Below are positions 9,004 through 17,756 of a DNA stretch of 41,648 nt, one piece after another. Each line of letters opens with the position of its first letter. Position 1 is the stretch's first letter. The notes beneath the pieces are model-generated. The model made no database searches. It worked only from the letters and a program-made list of their open reading frames with translations, and was not told where the DNA came from. The DNA comes from Mycobacterium sp. E740. Lineage in GTDB: Bacteria; Actinomycetota; Actinomycetes; Mycobacteriales; Mycobacteriaceae. The stretch spans positions 1 through 41,648 of the forward strand of contig NZ_LZKP01000087.1 in assembly GCF_001672895.1 (NCBI RefSeq), given 5' to 3'. A program made the position numbers and the translations under genes.

Positions 9004-9044
9004 ACTGGTTGATCGCATTCACCTGGTGCGTGGGATCAACCAGT
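9004..9044 (-). terminator. Perfect 11-bp inverted repeat after trmI (probable terminator)
   Basis: ACTGGTTGATC (9004-9014) and GATCAACCAGT (9034-9044) are perfect inverted copies around a 19-nt spacer, which itself holds CACC-T-GGTG. The repeat begins 5 nt after the trmI stop codon, as expected for a terminator. There is no U-tract, which is common for mycobacterial terminators. It also lies upstream of the hydrolase leader promoter, so it could instead be an operator. Confidence 0.55.
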
Positions 9045-9049
9045 TAGCG

Positions 9050-9895
<846 letters not shown>

Positions 9896-9963
9896 TCAGC
9901 CTGCCAGCTGACGCGCCGCCGCGGCTGCCCGGGGTTGTCAGACACCCGGCCTAGGCTGCCCCT

Positions 9964-10872
9964 ATGACCGAAGGCGGAGCGCGAGGGAGCGACGGGCGAG
10001 GTGAGCCGGGGGCGCGGCGTCCGGCGCTGTCGCCGTCGCGGGCCGCCGATTTCAAGCAGTGCCCGCTGCTCTACCGCTTCCGCGCGATCGACCGGTTACC
10101 CGAGCCCTCGTCGGCCGCGCAGGTCCGCGGTTCGGTGGTACACGCCGCGCTGGAACAGCTCTACGGCCTGCCCGCCGGCGAGCGCGGCCGCGAAACCGCG
10201 CTGACGCTCGTCGGCCCGGCGTGGGACCGGGTGGTCGCCGAGCAGCCTGCGCTCGCCGACGAGTTCGAGCCCGAGGTGCGCACGGCGCTGCTGGCGGAGG
10301 CGCGTGACCTGCTGTCCGGCTACTACCGACTGGAGGATCCCACCCGCTTCGATCCGCAGAGCTGCGAACAGCGCGTCGAGGTCGAACTCGAGGACGGCAC
10401 ACTGCTGCGCGGGTTCGTCGATCGCATCGACGTCGCTTCCTCGGGTGAACTGCGGGTGGTCGACTACAAGACCGGCAAGGCGCCGCCGGAGGCCCGCGCG
10501 CTGGCCGAATTCAAGGCGATGTTCCAGATGAAGTTCTACGCCGTGGCACTGCTGCGCTCGCGCGGGATCCTGCCGACGCGGCTGCGGCTGCTGTATCTGG
10601 CCGACGGCCAGATACTCGACTACGCCCCGGACCACGACGAGTTGCTGCGGTTCGAGAAGACGCTGATGGCGATCTGGCGAGCCATCCGGAACGCCGGCGC
10701 CACAGGGGATTTCCGTCCGCGTCGGTCGGCGCTGTGCGACTGGTGTGCCCATCGGGTGCACTGTCCGGTGTTCGGCGGCACCCCGCCGCCCTATCCGGGC
10801 TGGCCCGAGTTGCCCGACGAAGGATCCGACGCGGTCGAGGAACCGGTGCTGCGGGCGGAACCGGCAGCATGA
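9964..10872 (+). CDS. RecB-family PD-(D/E)XK exonuclease with Fe-S cluster (Rv2119-like)
   Basis: A 302-residue nuclease of the RecB/Cas4/AddB C-terminal type. The catalytic core includes GFVDRIDV and VVDYKTGKAP (Asp and Lys of the PD-(D/E)XK site, around residues 152-175). Four cysteines, Cys33 in KQCPLLYRF and Cys258, Cys261 and Cys267 in LCDWCAHRVHCPVF, match the split 4Fe-4S cluster of such nucleases. ATG 9964 lies 6 nt after TAGGCT (9952-9957), consistent with a leaderless mRNA. Its stop overlaps the thioesterase start (ATGA). A role in DNA repair is inferred from the family only. Confidence 0.88.
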   Translation: MTEGGARGSDGRGEPGARRPALSPSRAADFKQCPLLYRFRAIDRLPEPSSAAQVRGSVVHAALEQLYGLPAGERGRETALTLVGPAWDRVVAEQPALADEFEPEVRTALLAEARDLLSGYYRLEDPTRFDPQSCEQRVEVELEDGTLLRGFVDRIDVASSGELRVVDYKTGKAPPEARALAEFKAMFQMKFYAVALLRSRGILPTRLRLLYLADGQILDYAPDHDELLRFEKTLMAIWRAIRNAGATGDFRPRRSALCDWCAHRVHCPVFGGTPPPYPGWPELPDEGSDAVEEPVLRAEPAA

Positions 10873-11666
10873 TCGACTGCCTGTACCGGCGCGCCGGCTC
10901 CGAAGGCGACTTCGAGGTCTTCGACTCCACCGACGGCACGCGAAGCAACTGGGATCCCCAAATCCAGCACGGCTCACCGCCATTGGCCCTGATGACGAAA
11001 CAGATCGAGCAACTCGCCGGGGATTCGGGCCTGCGCATCGGGCGGTTGACCCTCGACATCCTCGGCGCCATCCCGGTCGCCCGGTTGTGGGTCCGGGCCT
11101 GGGTGGACCGCCCGGGCGCGCGCATCTCGCTGCTCGTCGCCGAGATGTCGGCGGAAAGGCCGGACGGTGGCCGGCGGCCGGTCGCACGCGTGACGGCCTG
11201 GCTGCTGGCAACCAGCGACACCGCCGATGCGGTGACCGACCGCTATCCCCCGCTGGTCGAGGGCGAATCGGTGGCGGTACCGCACGACTGGGAGGGCGCG
11301 AAAGGCTATCTGGAGACGGTGAGTTGGCGCCGCCAGCCCGACACCGGCGAATCCGGCAACGTGGCGTGGATGAGTCCCCTTGTGCCGCTTGTCGATTCGG
11401 AGCCGACGACGGCGCTGCAGCGGCTGGCGATGGTGGTCGACAGCGCGAACGGCGCCGGTGCCGCGCTCGACCCGTCCCGGTTCGTGTTCATGAACACCGA
11501 CACCGCCGTCCACCTGCACCGGCTGCCCACGGGCAACGACTTCGCAGTGCGCGCGCGGGGGTCGATCGGACCGGACGGGATAGGGCTGACGACCGCGGAG
11601 CTCTTCGATCGGCAGGGTTTCATCGGCACCTCGGCGCAGACGTTGCTGGTGCAGCGCCGCCCGTAA
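10869..11666 (+). CDS. Acyl-CoA thioesterase-like protein (TesB/double hotdog type)
   Basis: A 265-residue protein with the pattern of thioesterase-like (4HBT_3/TesB-type) proteins. The early HGSPPLALMTKQIEQL (about residues 37-52) corresponds to the common HGGPPAALL segment of the first hotdog. The second half has FVFMNTDTAVHLHRLPTGNDFAVRARG followed by GIGLTTAELFDRQGFIGTSAQTLLVQ, the second hotdog. The substrate is unknown and fatty or mycolic acyl-CoA metabolism is only a guess. ATG 10869 overlaps the upstream stop, indicating one transcript with the nuclease. A longer in-frame extension to 10734 is rejected because it lies inside the nuclease gene. Confidence 0.78.
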   Translation: MIDCLYRRAGSEGDFEVFDSTDGTRSNWDPQIQHGSPPLALMTKQIEQLAGDSGLRIGRLTLDILGAIPVARLWVRAWVDRPGARISLLVAEMSAERPDGGRRPVARVTAWLLATSDTADAVTDRYPPLVEGESVAVPHDWEGAKGYLETVSWRRQPDTGESGNVAWMSPLVPLVDSEPTTALQRLAMVVDSANGAGAALDPSRFVFMNTDTAVHLHRLPTGNDFAVRARGSIGPDGIGLTTAELFDRQGFIGTSAQTLLVQRRP

Positions 11667-11694
11667 GCGTCGCCCAGAAGTAGCTTATATCTAC

Positions 11695-11723
11695 TTGCAT
11701 CTATATAGATGCAGTGCAATACT
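11695..11723 (+). promoter_or_regulatory. ArsR-type operator within a leaderless promoter
   Basis: A perfect 18-bp palindrome, TGCATCTATATAGATGCA, covers 11696-11713. TTGCAT (11695-11700) and AATACT (11718-11723) are spaced by 17 bp and read as -35 and -10, which puts +1 on or near the ATG at 11730. The palindrome fills the space between the hexamers, as expected for repression by the dimeric HTH protein encoded directly downstream. Confidence 0.75.
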
Positions 11724-11729
11724 GCGGGC

Positions 11730-12047
11730 ATGGACGTCTTCGAAGCCGTCGCCGAGCCGAGCCGCCGCGCACTGCTCGATGAGCTGATCGATGGCGAACG
11801 CACCGCGGGTGAACTGGTCGCAAGCCTTCCGGACCTGACCCAGCCGACCGTGTCGCGACATCTGCGAATACTGCGCGAGGTTGGCCTCGTGGAAGTCCGG
11901 CCCGACGCACAGCGTCGTATCTACGCGTTACGCGCCGACGGCCTCGTGGTGATCGACGAGTGGATCGAGCGTTACCGGCGGATGTGGACCGATCATCTCG
12001 ACGCACTGGAACGCCACCTGCAGGCCAAGCACGAGGAGTCACGATGA
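11730..12047 (+). CDS. ArsR-family transcriptional repressor
   Basis: A 105-residue winged-helix regulator. The N-terminus MDVFEAVAEPSRRALLDELIDGERTAGELV is typical of the ArsR/SmtB subgroup paired with AHSA1 proteins. The recognition helix region is LTQPTVSRHLRILREVGLVEVR. No cysteine metal-binding motif (ELCVCDL type) is present, so it is probably not a metal sensor. An upstream ATG at 11709 lies inside the operator; ATG 11730 is preferred from the promoter and family start. It overlaps the next gene (ATGA) and probably represses its own operon through the palindrome at 11696-11713. Confidence 0.9.
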   Translation: MDVFEAVAEPSRRALLDELIDGERTAGELVASLPDLTQPTVSRHLRILREVGLVEVRPDAQRRIYALRADGLVVIDEWIERYRRMWTDHLDALERHLQAKHEESR

Positions 12048-12544
12048 ACGACGGTCAAGGCCGACTCACTGTCGAAGGCGACAGGGCGGTGCTGAATTTC
12101 GAACGGCACCTGCCGTTTCCGATCGAGACGGTGTGGTCGGCGATCACCGACCCCGGCGAACGGGCGCAGTGGTTCGGTCAGACGACGATCGAGCCACACC
12201 TGGGCGGATCGATCGAAATGGTGCCCACCGGTCCGCCGCTGCCGCCCGACAAGATGCGGATGACCGGGCGCATCCTGGTCTGGGATCCGCCGCACGTGTT
12301 CGAACACGAATGGCGACAGGCCATCATCGAGGACAGCATCGTGCGCTATGAACTCACCGCCGACGGCGCCGGCACGCTGTTGAAGTTCACGCATCGCGGG
12401 CTCGGCGTGCGCACCGCGGGCGGCTTCCTCGGCGGTACGCACGCCTACCTCGACCGGCTGCGGGCCTATCTGGAAGGTGAGCCGCCGCCGGACTGGCTCC
12501 GCAGACGCACAGAGATCGACGAGGCCCGTTCGGAGGTGAACTGA
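12044..12544 (+). CDS. AHSA1/START-type SRPBCC protein
   Basis: A 166-residue protein of the SRPBCC superfamily (Aha1-C-like branch), which binds hydrophobic ligands in a helix-grip cavity. Typical features are FERHLPFPIETVWSAITDPGERAQWFG (about residues 19-45), the central VFEHEWR strand, and LLKFTHRGLG before the long C-terminal helix. The ATG overlaps the ArsR stop. ArsR-AHSA1 pairs are common in actinobacteria, but their ligands are mostly unknown. Co-transcription with the regulator and the flavodoxin-like gene suggests one small stress or detoxification operon; this is inference. Confidence 0.85.
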   Translation: MNDGQGRLTVEGDRAVLNFERHLPFPIETVWSAITDPGERAQWFGQTTIEPHLGGSIEMVPTGPPLPPDKMRMTGRILVWDPPHVFEHEWRQAIIEDSIVRYELTADGAGTLLKFTHRGLGVRTAGGFLGGTHAYLDRLRAYLEGEPPPDWLRRRTEIDEARSEVN

Positions 12545-12545
12545 C

Positions 12546-13193
12546 GTGATACACAACGGATCTGATATCGCCGCGCCCACAGTGGCCGTTGCATACCAGT
12601 CCGGGTTCGGGCACACCGCGACGCTCGCCGACGCGGTGGCCGCGGGGGCGCGCGAGGCGGGTGCGGTCGTCTCAGTGGTCGCGGTCGACCGGATGACCGA
12701 CGCGGACTGGGACGCGCTCGACGCAGCCGACGGCATCATCTTCGGCACGGCGACCTACATGGGCAACGTGTCCTCGGGTTTCCAGGGCTTCGCCGAGTCG
12801 ACGGGTCGGCGCTGCGCGACCGGCGCGTGGCGCGACAAGGTCGCCGCCGGGTTCACCAATTCCGGAGCCAAGAGCGGCGACAAGGTGAACACCCTCGTCT
12901 CGCTGGCCGTGTTCGCCGCCCAGCACCACATGCACTGGGTCAATCTCGGCCTGCCGCCAGGGTGGAACCACTCGCAGGCGAGCGAGGACGACCTCAACCG
13001 ACTCGGCTTCTGGCTGGGCTCCGGCGCGCAGACCGATGTGGACGCGGACTCCGATCGGGTTCACCCCTCCGATGCCCAGACGTGTCGTCATCTGGGCCAC
13101 CGGGTCGCGCTGGTGACGCGCCAGTTCACCGTCGGCCGGTCGGTCACCGCAGCGGCGTCATCTCCTGCAGCAGGGTCGGCACCAGCTCACTGA
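12546..13193 (+). CDS. Flavodoxin/WrbA-like NAD(P)H-quinone reductase-type flavoprotein
   Basis: A 215-residue protein with the FMN-binding flavodoxin fold. The phosphate loop is AYQSGFGHTATLAD (about residues 16-29), and TATYMGNVSSGFQGFAEST (about 68-86) is the second FMN loop of WrbA/NQO-type proteins. FTNSGAKSGDKVNTLVSLAVFAAQHHMHWV matches the third. The closest described activity would be NAD(P)H-dependent quinone reduction. It starts at GTG 12546, 1 bp after the SRPBCC stop. The last 35 or so residues are low-complexity and lie partly over the convergent oxidoreductase (50-bp overlap), so the natural C-terminus may be degraded or extended. Confidence 0.85.
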   Translation: MIHNGSDIAAPTVAVAYQSGFGHTATLADAVAAGAREAGAVVSVVAVDRMTDADWDALDAADGIIFGTATYMGNVSSGFQGFAESTGRRCATGAWRDKVAAGFTNSGAKSGDKVNTLVSLAVFAAQHHMHWVNLGLPPGWNHSQASEDDLNRLGFWLGSGAQTDVDADSDRVHPSDAQTCRHLGHRVALVTRQFTVGRSVTAAASSPAAGSAPAH

Positions 13194-14514
13194 CCGTCGG
13201 GTGGATGTGCATCGTGCGGGAGATCGCGGTGTAGGGCTTCTTGGCGGTCATGATGTCGAGGATGGCGTGCACCACCTCGTCGCCGCCCACGCCGAGGATC
13301 GCCGCGCCGAGGATCTGCTCCGTCTCCGCGTCGACGACGACCTGCATGAAGCCCTTTGTCTCCCCTTTCTCCACTGCGCGCCCGACTTTCGTCATCGGTC
13401 GCTTGCCGACCAACGCTCTGCGCCCCGACTTGCGCACCTCGGCCACGGTCATCCCCGCGCGACCGAGCGGCGGGTCGATGTAGAGCGCATAGGTGGTGAT
13501 CCGGTCACTGACGCGGCGGGGATCGTTGTCGAGGAGGTTGGCCGCGACGATCTCGAAGTCGTTGTACGACGTGTGGGTGAACGCGCCCTTGCCGTTGCAG
13601 TCGCCCATCGCCCAGATGTGCTCGACGTTCGTGCGTAACTGGTCGTCGACGACGATGTAACCACGGGCGTCGGTCTCGACTCCGGCTTTGTCGAGTTCCA
13701 GATCGTCGGTGTTCGGGATACGCCCGACCGCGACGAGCAGGTGGCTCCCGGCGATTGGCGCGGCGCTCTGCGTGGCACGCACCTCGAAACCGTTGTCGGT
13801 CTTGGCGAATCGGATGTCGTCGGCGCCGAGGACGACATCGATGCCCTCGCCCTCCAGGATGTCCTTGATCGCCGCGGAGACGTCCTCGTCCTCACGCGAG
13901 GTCAGCCGCGGCCCTCGCTCGAGCACGGTGACCCGCGCCCCGAAGCGCCGGTACATCTGCGCGAACTCCAGGGCGATGTAACTTCCCCCGATGATCACGA
14001 GATGCTCGGGGACCGTGTCGAGTTCGAGGATCCCGACGTTGGTCAGGTAGTCGACGTCCGCCAAGCCGGGCATATCCGGAACGACGGCGCGACCCCCGAC
14101 GTTGAGGAAGATCCGGTCGGCGCTCAGTACGCGGTCTCCGACACAGATGGTGTGCGGATCGACGAAACGCGCGTGGCCCCGGATCAACGTGCAGCCGTCC
14201 ATGCCGTCCAGCCAGGACTCGACACCGTCGCGATCGCCGATCACGATCTTGTCCTTGCGCGCCTTGACTTTCGCCATGTCGACGCTGACTTCGCCTGTGC
14301 GCACACCGTATTCGTCACCGCGGCGCGCGAGGTGAGCGGCATGCGCGCTGGCCACCAGCGTCTTGGTCGGTATACAACCGGAGTTCACGCAGGTGCCGCC
14401 GACGAGTTTTCGCTCGATCACCGCGACCTGGTGTCCGGCCTCGGTGAGCCGGCCGGCCAGCGGCGGCCCGGCTTGACCGGCGCCGACGATGATCGCGTCG
14501 AATCGCTCTGTCAC
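13144..14514 (-). CDS. Pyridine nucleotide-disulfide oxidoreductase (mercuric reductase-like)
   Basis: A 456-residue class I flavoprotein disulfide reductase. The FAD motif is IIVGAGQAGPPLAGRL (residues 8-23). The redox pair is Cys42 and Cys47 in GTCVNSGCIPTK, and the NAD(P)H-binding segment is VIIGGSYIALEFAQMYRRFGARVTVLER. The second FAD motif is IWAMGDCNGKGAFTHTSYND. The dimer-partner base is His438 in HIHPTVSE. Proteins of this branch are often annotated MerA, but the C-terminal vicinal cysteines and N-terminal metal domain of true MerA are absent, so the substrate is unknown. It starts 10 bp after the DUF4126 stop. Confidence 0.88.
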   Translation of the reverse strand: MTERFDAIIVGAGQAGPPLAGRLTEAGHQVAVIERKLVGGTCVNSGCIPTKTLVASAHAAHLARRGDEYGVRTGEVSVDMAKVKARKDKIVIGDRDGVESWLDGMDGCTLIRGHARFVDPHTICVGDRVLSADRIFLNVGGRAVVPDMPGLADVDYLTNVGILELDTVPEHLVIIGGSYIALEFAQMYRRFGARVTVLERGPRLTSREDEDVSAAIKDILEGEGIDVVLGADDIRFAKTDNGFEVRATQSAAPIAGSHLLVAVGRIPNTDDLELDKAGVETDARGYIVVDDQLRTNVEHIWAMGDCNGKGAFTHTSYNDFEIVAANLLDNDPRRVSDRITTYALYIDPPLGRAGMTVAEVRKSGRRALVGKRPMTKVGRAVEKGETKGFMQVVVDAETEQILGAAILGVGGDEVVHAILDIMTAKKPYTAISRTMHIHPTVSELVPTLLQEMTPLR

Positions 14515-14524
14515 CGCATACCGT

Positions 14525-15007
14525 TCACACCAGGCTGACCAGGAACGCGACGAGGAACCCGCCGCCGACCGCTATGACGTCTTCGAGGATCGCGCCCGGG
14601 CGGTCCTGGCCGCCCCGCGCGTCGGCGAACCGCTGACGTGCCGCCGCGCCCGCAAGTGTGCCGAGCACCGCGCCGATCATGCCTGCGCCCAGCGCGCTGA
14701 ATGTGTGGAAGTGCGAACTGCCGATTACGGCACCGGCGAACGCTCCCATGACGAGCCGGGTGACGAACTGCGGCGCGGTCTTGCGGCTCGGGGTCTTGGG
14801 CAGCTGATCGGTGACGAGTTCGATGAGCAGAAAGATCGTCAGCACCGTGACGGTGATCGGGTGCGCCATCCACTCCGACCATTTGTTGTCGACGTCGATC
14901 CACCCCAGCGCGGCGCCCCAGGCGACGATGGCCGGCGCGGTCAGCGCGCGCAGACCCGCGATCACACCGATCAGCAGGGCGAGCAGGAGCAGCAACGTCA
15001 GCGTCAT
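14525..15007 (-). CDS. DUF4126 integral membrane protein (Rv2120c-like)
   Basis: A 160-residue membrane protein with an N-terminal helix TLTLLLLLALLIGVIAGLRALTAPA, a second near residues 50-68, then glycine-rich segments (about 84-120) and a C-terminal helix FLVAFLVSLV. The GLRALTAPAIVAW motif and the FHTFSALGAGMIGAVLGTLAGAA region are typical of DUF4126. No function is established for the family that I know of. It lies 40 bp downstream of hisG on the same strand, probably in the same transcript, as in M. tuberculosis. Confidence 0.85.
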   Translation of the reverse strand: MTLTLLLLLALLIGVIAGLRALTAPAIVAWGAALGWIDVDNKWSEWMAHPITVTVLTIFLLIELVTDQLPKTPSRKTAPQFVTRLVMGAFAGAVIGSSHFHTFSALGAGMIGAVLGTLAGAAARQRFADARGGQDRPGAILEDVIAVGGGFLVAFLVSLV

Positions 15008-15047
15008 GCCCGGACGCTAACACGCCCGCGAGGCCGCTTCAGGTTGA

Positions 15048-15911
15048 TCAGAAGCGACAGAACCGGATGTCGGAGGCCAGAATCGCTTTCGCTCCGATCG
15101 CGGCGAGGCGGTCCATGATCCCGTTGACGTCGCGCCGGGGCACCAGCGCACGCACGGCGACCCACGCCGGGTCGGCGAGCGGAGCGATCGTCGGCGACTC
15201 CAGTCCAGGGGTGACCGCAGTCGCGTCGTCGAGCACGCTGCGCGGACAGTCGTAATCGAGCATCAGGTATTGCTGGCCGAACACGACGCCTTGGACGCGT
15301 GCCACCAGCTGGGCGCCGGTGGCACTGTTGGGAGCACTGTCCGGAGCGCCGTCCCGCTCGATCAACACGGCCTCCGAGTCACACAGCGAATCGCCGAACG
15401 CGACCAGGTTGTGCAGCCCGAGCGTGCGCCCGGAGCCGACCACGTCGGCGATCGCGTCGGCGACGCCGAGTTGCACGGAGATCTCGACCGCGCCGTCGAG
15501 CCGGATCACCGTCGCCTCAATGCCGTTCGCTGCCAAGTCTTTTCGGACCAGGTTCGGGAACGCGGTGGCGATGCGTTTGCCCGCGAGGTCCTGCACGCGC
15601 CACTGACGCCCGGCCGGCGCCGCGTACCGGAATGTCGACGAGCCGAAGCCGAGTGCCAGCCGTTCTCGCACGGGCGCATCTGATTCCGCGGCGAGATCGC
15701 GTCCGGTGATGCCGAAATCCAGCTGTCCGGAACCGACATAGATCGCAATGTCTTTGGGACGCAGAAAGAAGAACTCCACGTTGTTGGCCGGATCGACGAC
15801 CGTCAGGTCCTTCGGGTCGGTGCGGCGCCGGTATCCCGCTTCGGAGAGGATCTCGCTGGCGGGTTCCGACAGCGTGCCCTTGTTCGGGACGGCGACGCGA
15901 AGAGCAGTCAT
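15048..15911 (-). CDS. hisG: ATP phosphoribosyltransferase (long form)
   Basis: First enzyme of histidine synthesis: ATP + PRPP to phosphoribosyl-ATP. Starting at ATG 15911 the protein is 287 residues, the long HisG form with a C-terminal ACT-like regulatory domain that binds histidine (about residues 212-287). Recognisable segments are [18 protein letters not shown] (ATP/PRPP site), [20 protein letters not shown] and the PRPP loop [13 protein letters not shown] near 150. The ATG shares one base with the hisE stop (TGATG), so the two steps 1 and 2 are coupled. An in-frame extension upstream lies over hisE and is rejected. Confidence 0.96.
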   Translation of the reverse strand: MTALRVAVPNKGTLSEPASEILSEAGYRRRTDPKDLTVVDPANNVEFFFLRPKDIAIYVGSGQLDFGITGRDLAAESDAPVRERLALGFGSSTFRYAAPAGRQWRVQDLAGKRIATAFPNLVRKDLAANGIEATVIRLDGAVEISVQLGVADAIADVVGSGRTLGLHNLVAFGDSLCDSEAVLIERDGAPDSAPNSATGAQLVARVQGVVFGQQYLMLDYDCPRSVLDDATAVTPGLESPTIAPLADPAWVAVRALVPRRDVNGIMDRLAAIGAKAILASDIRFCRF

Positions 15912-16192
15912 CACAGTTTGTTGTACACGTCGTCGAGGGTGAGACCGCGCGAAATCATCATGACCTGGGTCCAGTACAGCAGCTGGCTGATCTCCTCGGC
16001 CAGCGCGTCGTCGCTTTCGTGCTCGGCGGCCAGCCACACTTCACCGGCTTCCTCGAGGATCTTCTTACCGAGCCCGTGTACGCCACCGTCCAGCGCGGCG
16101 ACGGTGCCGCTGCCGGCGGGACGAGTGCGGGCGCGCTCGCTGAGCTCCGCGAACAGGGCGTCGAAGGTCTTCACGGCACGCGATTGTGTCAC
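15911..16192 (-). CDS. hisE: Phosphoribosyl-ATP pyrophosphatase
   Basis: Second step of histidine synthesis, hydrolysing PR-ATP to PR-AMP. A 93-residue all-helical MazG-like protein. The motif [31 protein letters not shown] holds the acidic metal-binding EExxE and ExxD residues. GTG 16192 gives the N-terminus [17 protein letters not shown] and the usual 93-residue length; a second GTG at 16174 is possible. It lies only 16 bp after the ketosteroid-dehydrogenase-like gene on the same strand, so the histidine genes may be read from an upstream promoter or from one inside that gene. Confidence 0.95.
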   Translation of the reverse strand: MTQSRAVKTFDALFAELSERARTRPAGSGTVAALDGGVHGLGKKILEEAGEVWLAAEHESDDALAEEISQLLYWTQVMMISRGLTLDDVYNKL

Positions 16193-16208
16193 GTTCGGAC
16201 TCGCCGGG

Positions 16209-17756
16209 TCACGCGGGTTTGTCGATGCCGGCCATGTGCAGAGCCGCTCGGTGGCTGAACAACAGCGACGCACCGATCGGGTTGCCGCCGCCGGGATAGG
16301 TCTCGCCGGAGACGGCGGCCATCGTGTTGCCCGCGGCGTACAGACCGGGGATGGGCCGGTCCGAGGCGTCGAGGACACGGCCGTCGACGTCGGTCCGCAA
16401 TCCGCCTTTGGTGCCCAGGTCCGAGACTCCGAATGCCGCGGCGCGGTAGGGCGGCACCTCGATCGGCACCAGCGGCGACGCCCCTCCGGTGAACGCCCGG
16501 TCGAACGATTCGCGGCCCCGGCCGAAGTCTTCGTCGGCGTCGCGCATGGCGAGTTCGTTGAACCGTCGCACGGTCTCCTCGAGATGGTCGGCGGGGACGC
16601 CGATCTCGTCGGCGAGTGCCGCCAGCGTGTCGGCCTGCACCCAGAGCCCTCGCGACCGGTAGTCCTCGGTCGGCGAGAACGACACGTTGGTGGCCATCAC
16701 CGGTGGCTGCTCGCCGGTGCGGCTGTCGTAGACCATCCAGTACGACGACCCCACGGCGCCGTCGCGCATCGCCTGCAGGATCGCGCGGCCGAGACGGTCG
16801 TAGGGCGCCGACTCGTTGACGAAGCGGCGACCGGACCGGTCGACGAAAATTCCGCCGGTGAAGCACAGCGCGAATGCCGCCCGACCGTCTGGGTGGATCA
16901 GGCCCGGCGCCCACCAAGCCTGGTCCATCAGGTCGACGCTGGCGCCCGCCGCGATCGCCGCGCGATGCGCCAGCCCGGAGTTGGCGGGCGCGCCCATCGT
17001 GTCGCGGGCGCTGCCTGGCACACCGTATTCGGCGCGCATGCCGGCGTTCTGCTCGAATCCACCGGTGGCCAGCAGAACGCCCCGCCGCGCCAGGATCGTG
17101 CGCCGCCGGCCTTCGTGCTCGACGACGGCGCCGACGACGCGGCCGCCGTCGACGATCAGCTCCACCAGGCTGGTGGACAGATGGGCCGTCACGGCGGAGT
17201 TGTCCGACATGGCCCAGAGGAACCGTCCGACCAGTGCCCGCCCACCGGTCAGCAGGTCAGGTTGCGGTGCGCCGAGCCGCTCGTGGTCCAGCGGTCCGCG
17301 GACCAGCCCGGTGAATCGGCCGAGCCGATCGTCGGGTACCGCCTTCGAGACGATGTGGCGCATGCCGTCGTTGCGCGCTCCGGGAAGCGAACTGTAGTAG
17401 TCGGGCCAAGGGAGGATCTTGAACGCGAAATGCTCGTCGCGTTCGAGGTATTCGATCAGGTCGGCGCCGCCGCGGACATAGGTTTCCTGCAGCGCCGCGG
17501 GAGTACGGTCGCCGACGACCTCGCGGTAGTAGCGCAGCGCGGCGTCGATGGTGTCGTCGCATCCGGCGCGCACGAGCACCGGGTTGCACGGATACCACAT
17601 CCCCCCGCCCCCGGAGTAGGCGAAGGTGCCGCCGAACTTATCGGTGGCCTCCACGATCGCCACCGAAAGCCCTTCGCGGGCAGCGGTATACGCTCCCGCA
17701 AGAGCTCCTGCGGAGCCGGCGACGAGGACGTCGACGGTCTCGTCGGCGGCGTTCAG
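16209..17756 (-). CDS. FAD-dependent dehydrogenase, 3-ketosteroid-delta1-dehydrogenase-like
   Basis: A flavoprotein of the FAD_binding_2 / KstD-fumarate-reductase family, about 515 residues. Near the N-terminus are [18 protein letters not shown] (a variant FAD Rossmann loop) and [19 protein letters not shown]. The C-terminal FAD segment is [28 protein letters not shown], where Tyr-x-x-x-Gly matches the catalytic Tyr/Gly of KstD enzymes. Oxidation of a steroid-like substrate is plausible but unproven. The start is unclear. No ATG, GTG or TTG occurs between GTG 17834, which would add 26 basic residues overlapping the transporter, and the FAD motif. CTG 17756 lies 8 nt after GGGGGA and is used here. 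Confidence 0.8.
   Translation of the reverse strand: MNAADETVDVLVAGSAGALAGAYTAAREGLSVAIVEATDKFGGTFAYSGGGGMWYPCNPVLVRAGCDDTIDAALRYYREVVGDRTPAALQETYVRGGADLIEYLERDEHFAFKILPWPDYYSSLPGARNDGMRHIVSKAVPDDRLGRFTGLVRGPLDHERLGAPQPDLLTGGRALVGRFLWAMSDNSAVTAHLSTSLVELIVDGGRVVGAVVEHEGRRRTILARRGVLLATGGFEQNAGMRAEYGVPGSARDTMGAPANSGLAHRAAIAAGASVDLMDQAWWAPGLIHPDGRAAFALCFTGGIFVDRSGRRFVNESAPYDRLGRAILQAMRDGAVGSSYWMVYDSRTGEQPPVMATNVSFSPTEDYRSRGLWVQADTLAALADEIGVPADHLEETVRRFNELAMRDADEDFGRGRESFDRAFTGGASPLVPIEVPPYRAAAFGVSDLGTKGGLRTDVDGRVLDASDRPIPGLYAAGNTMAAVSGETYPGGGNPIGASLLFSHRAALHMAGIDKPA

Noticed and set aside
13144..14514. True mercuric reductase and mercury-resistance operon
   Set aside because: The vicinal C-terminal cysteines and MerR/MerT neighbours are missing; only the class I disulfide-reductase core is present.
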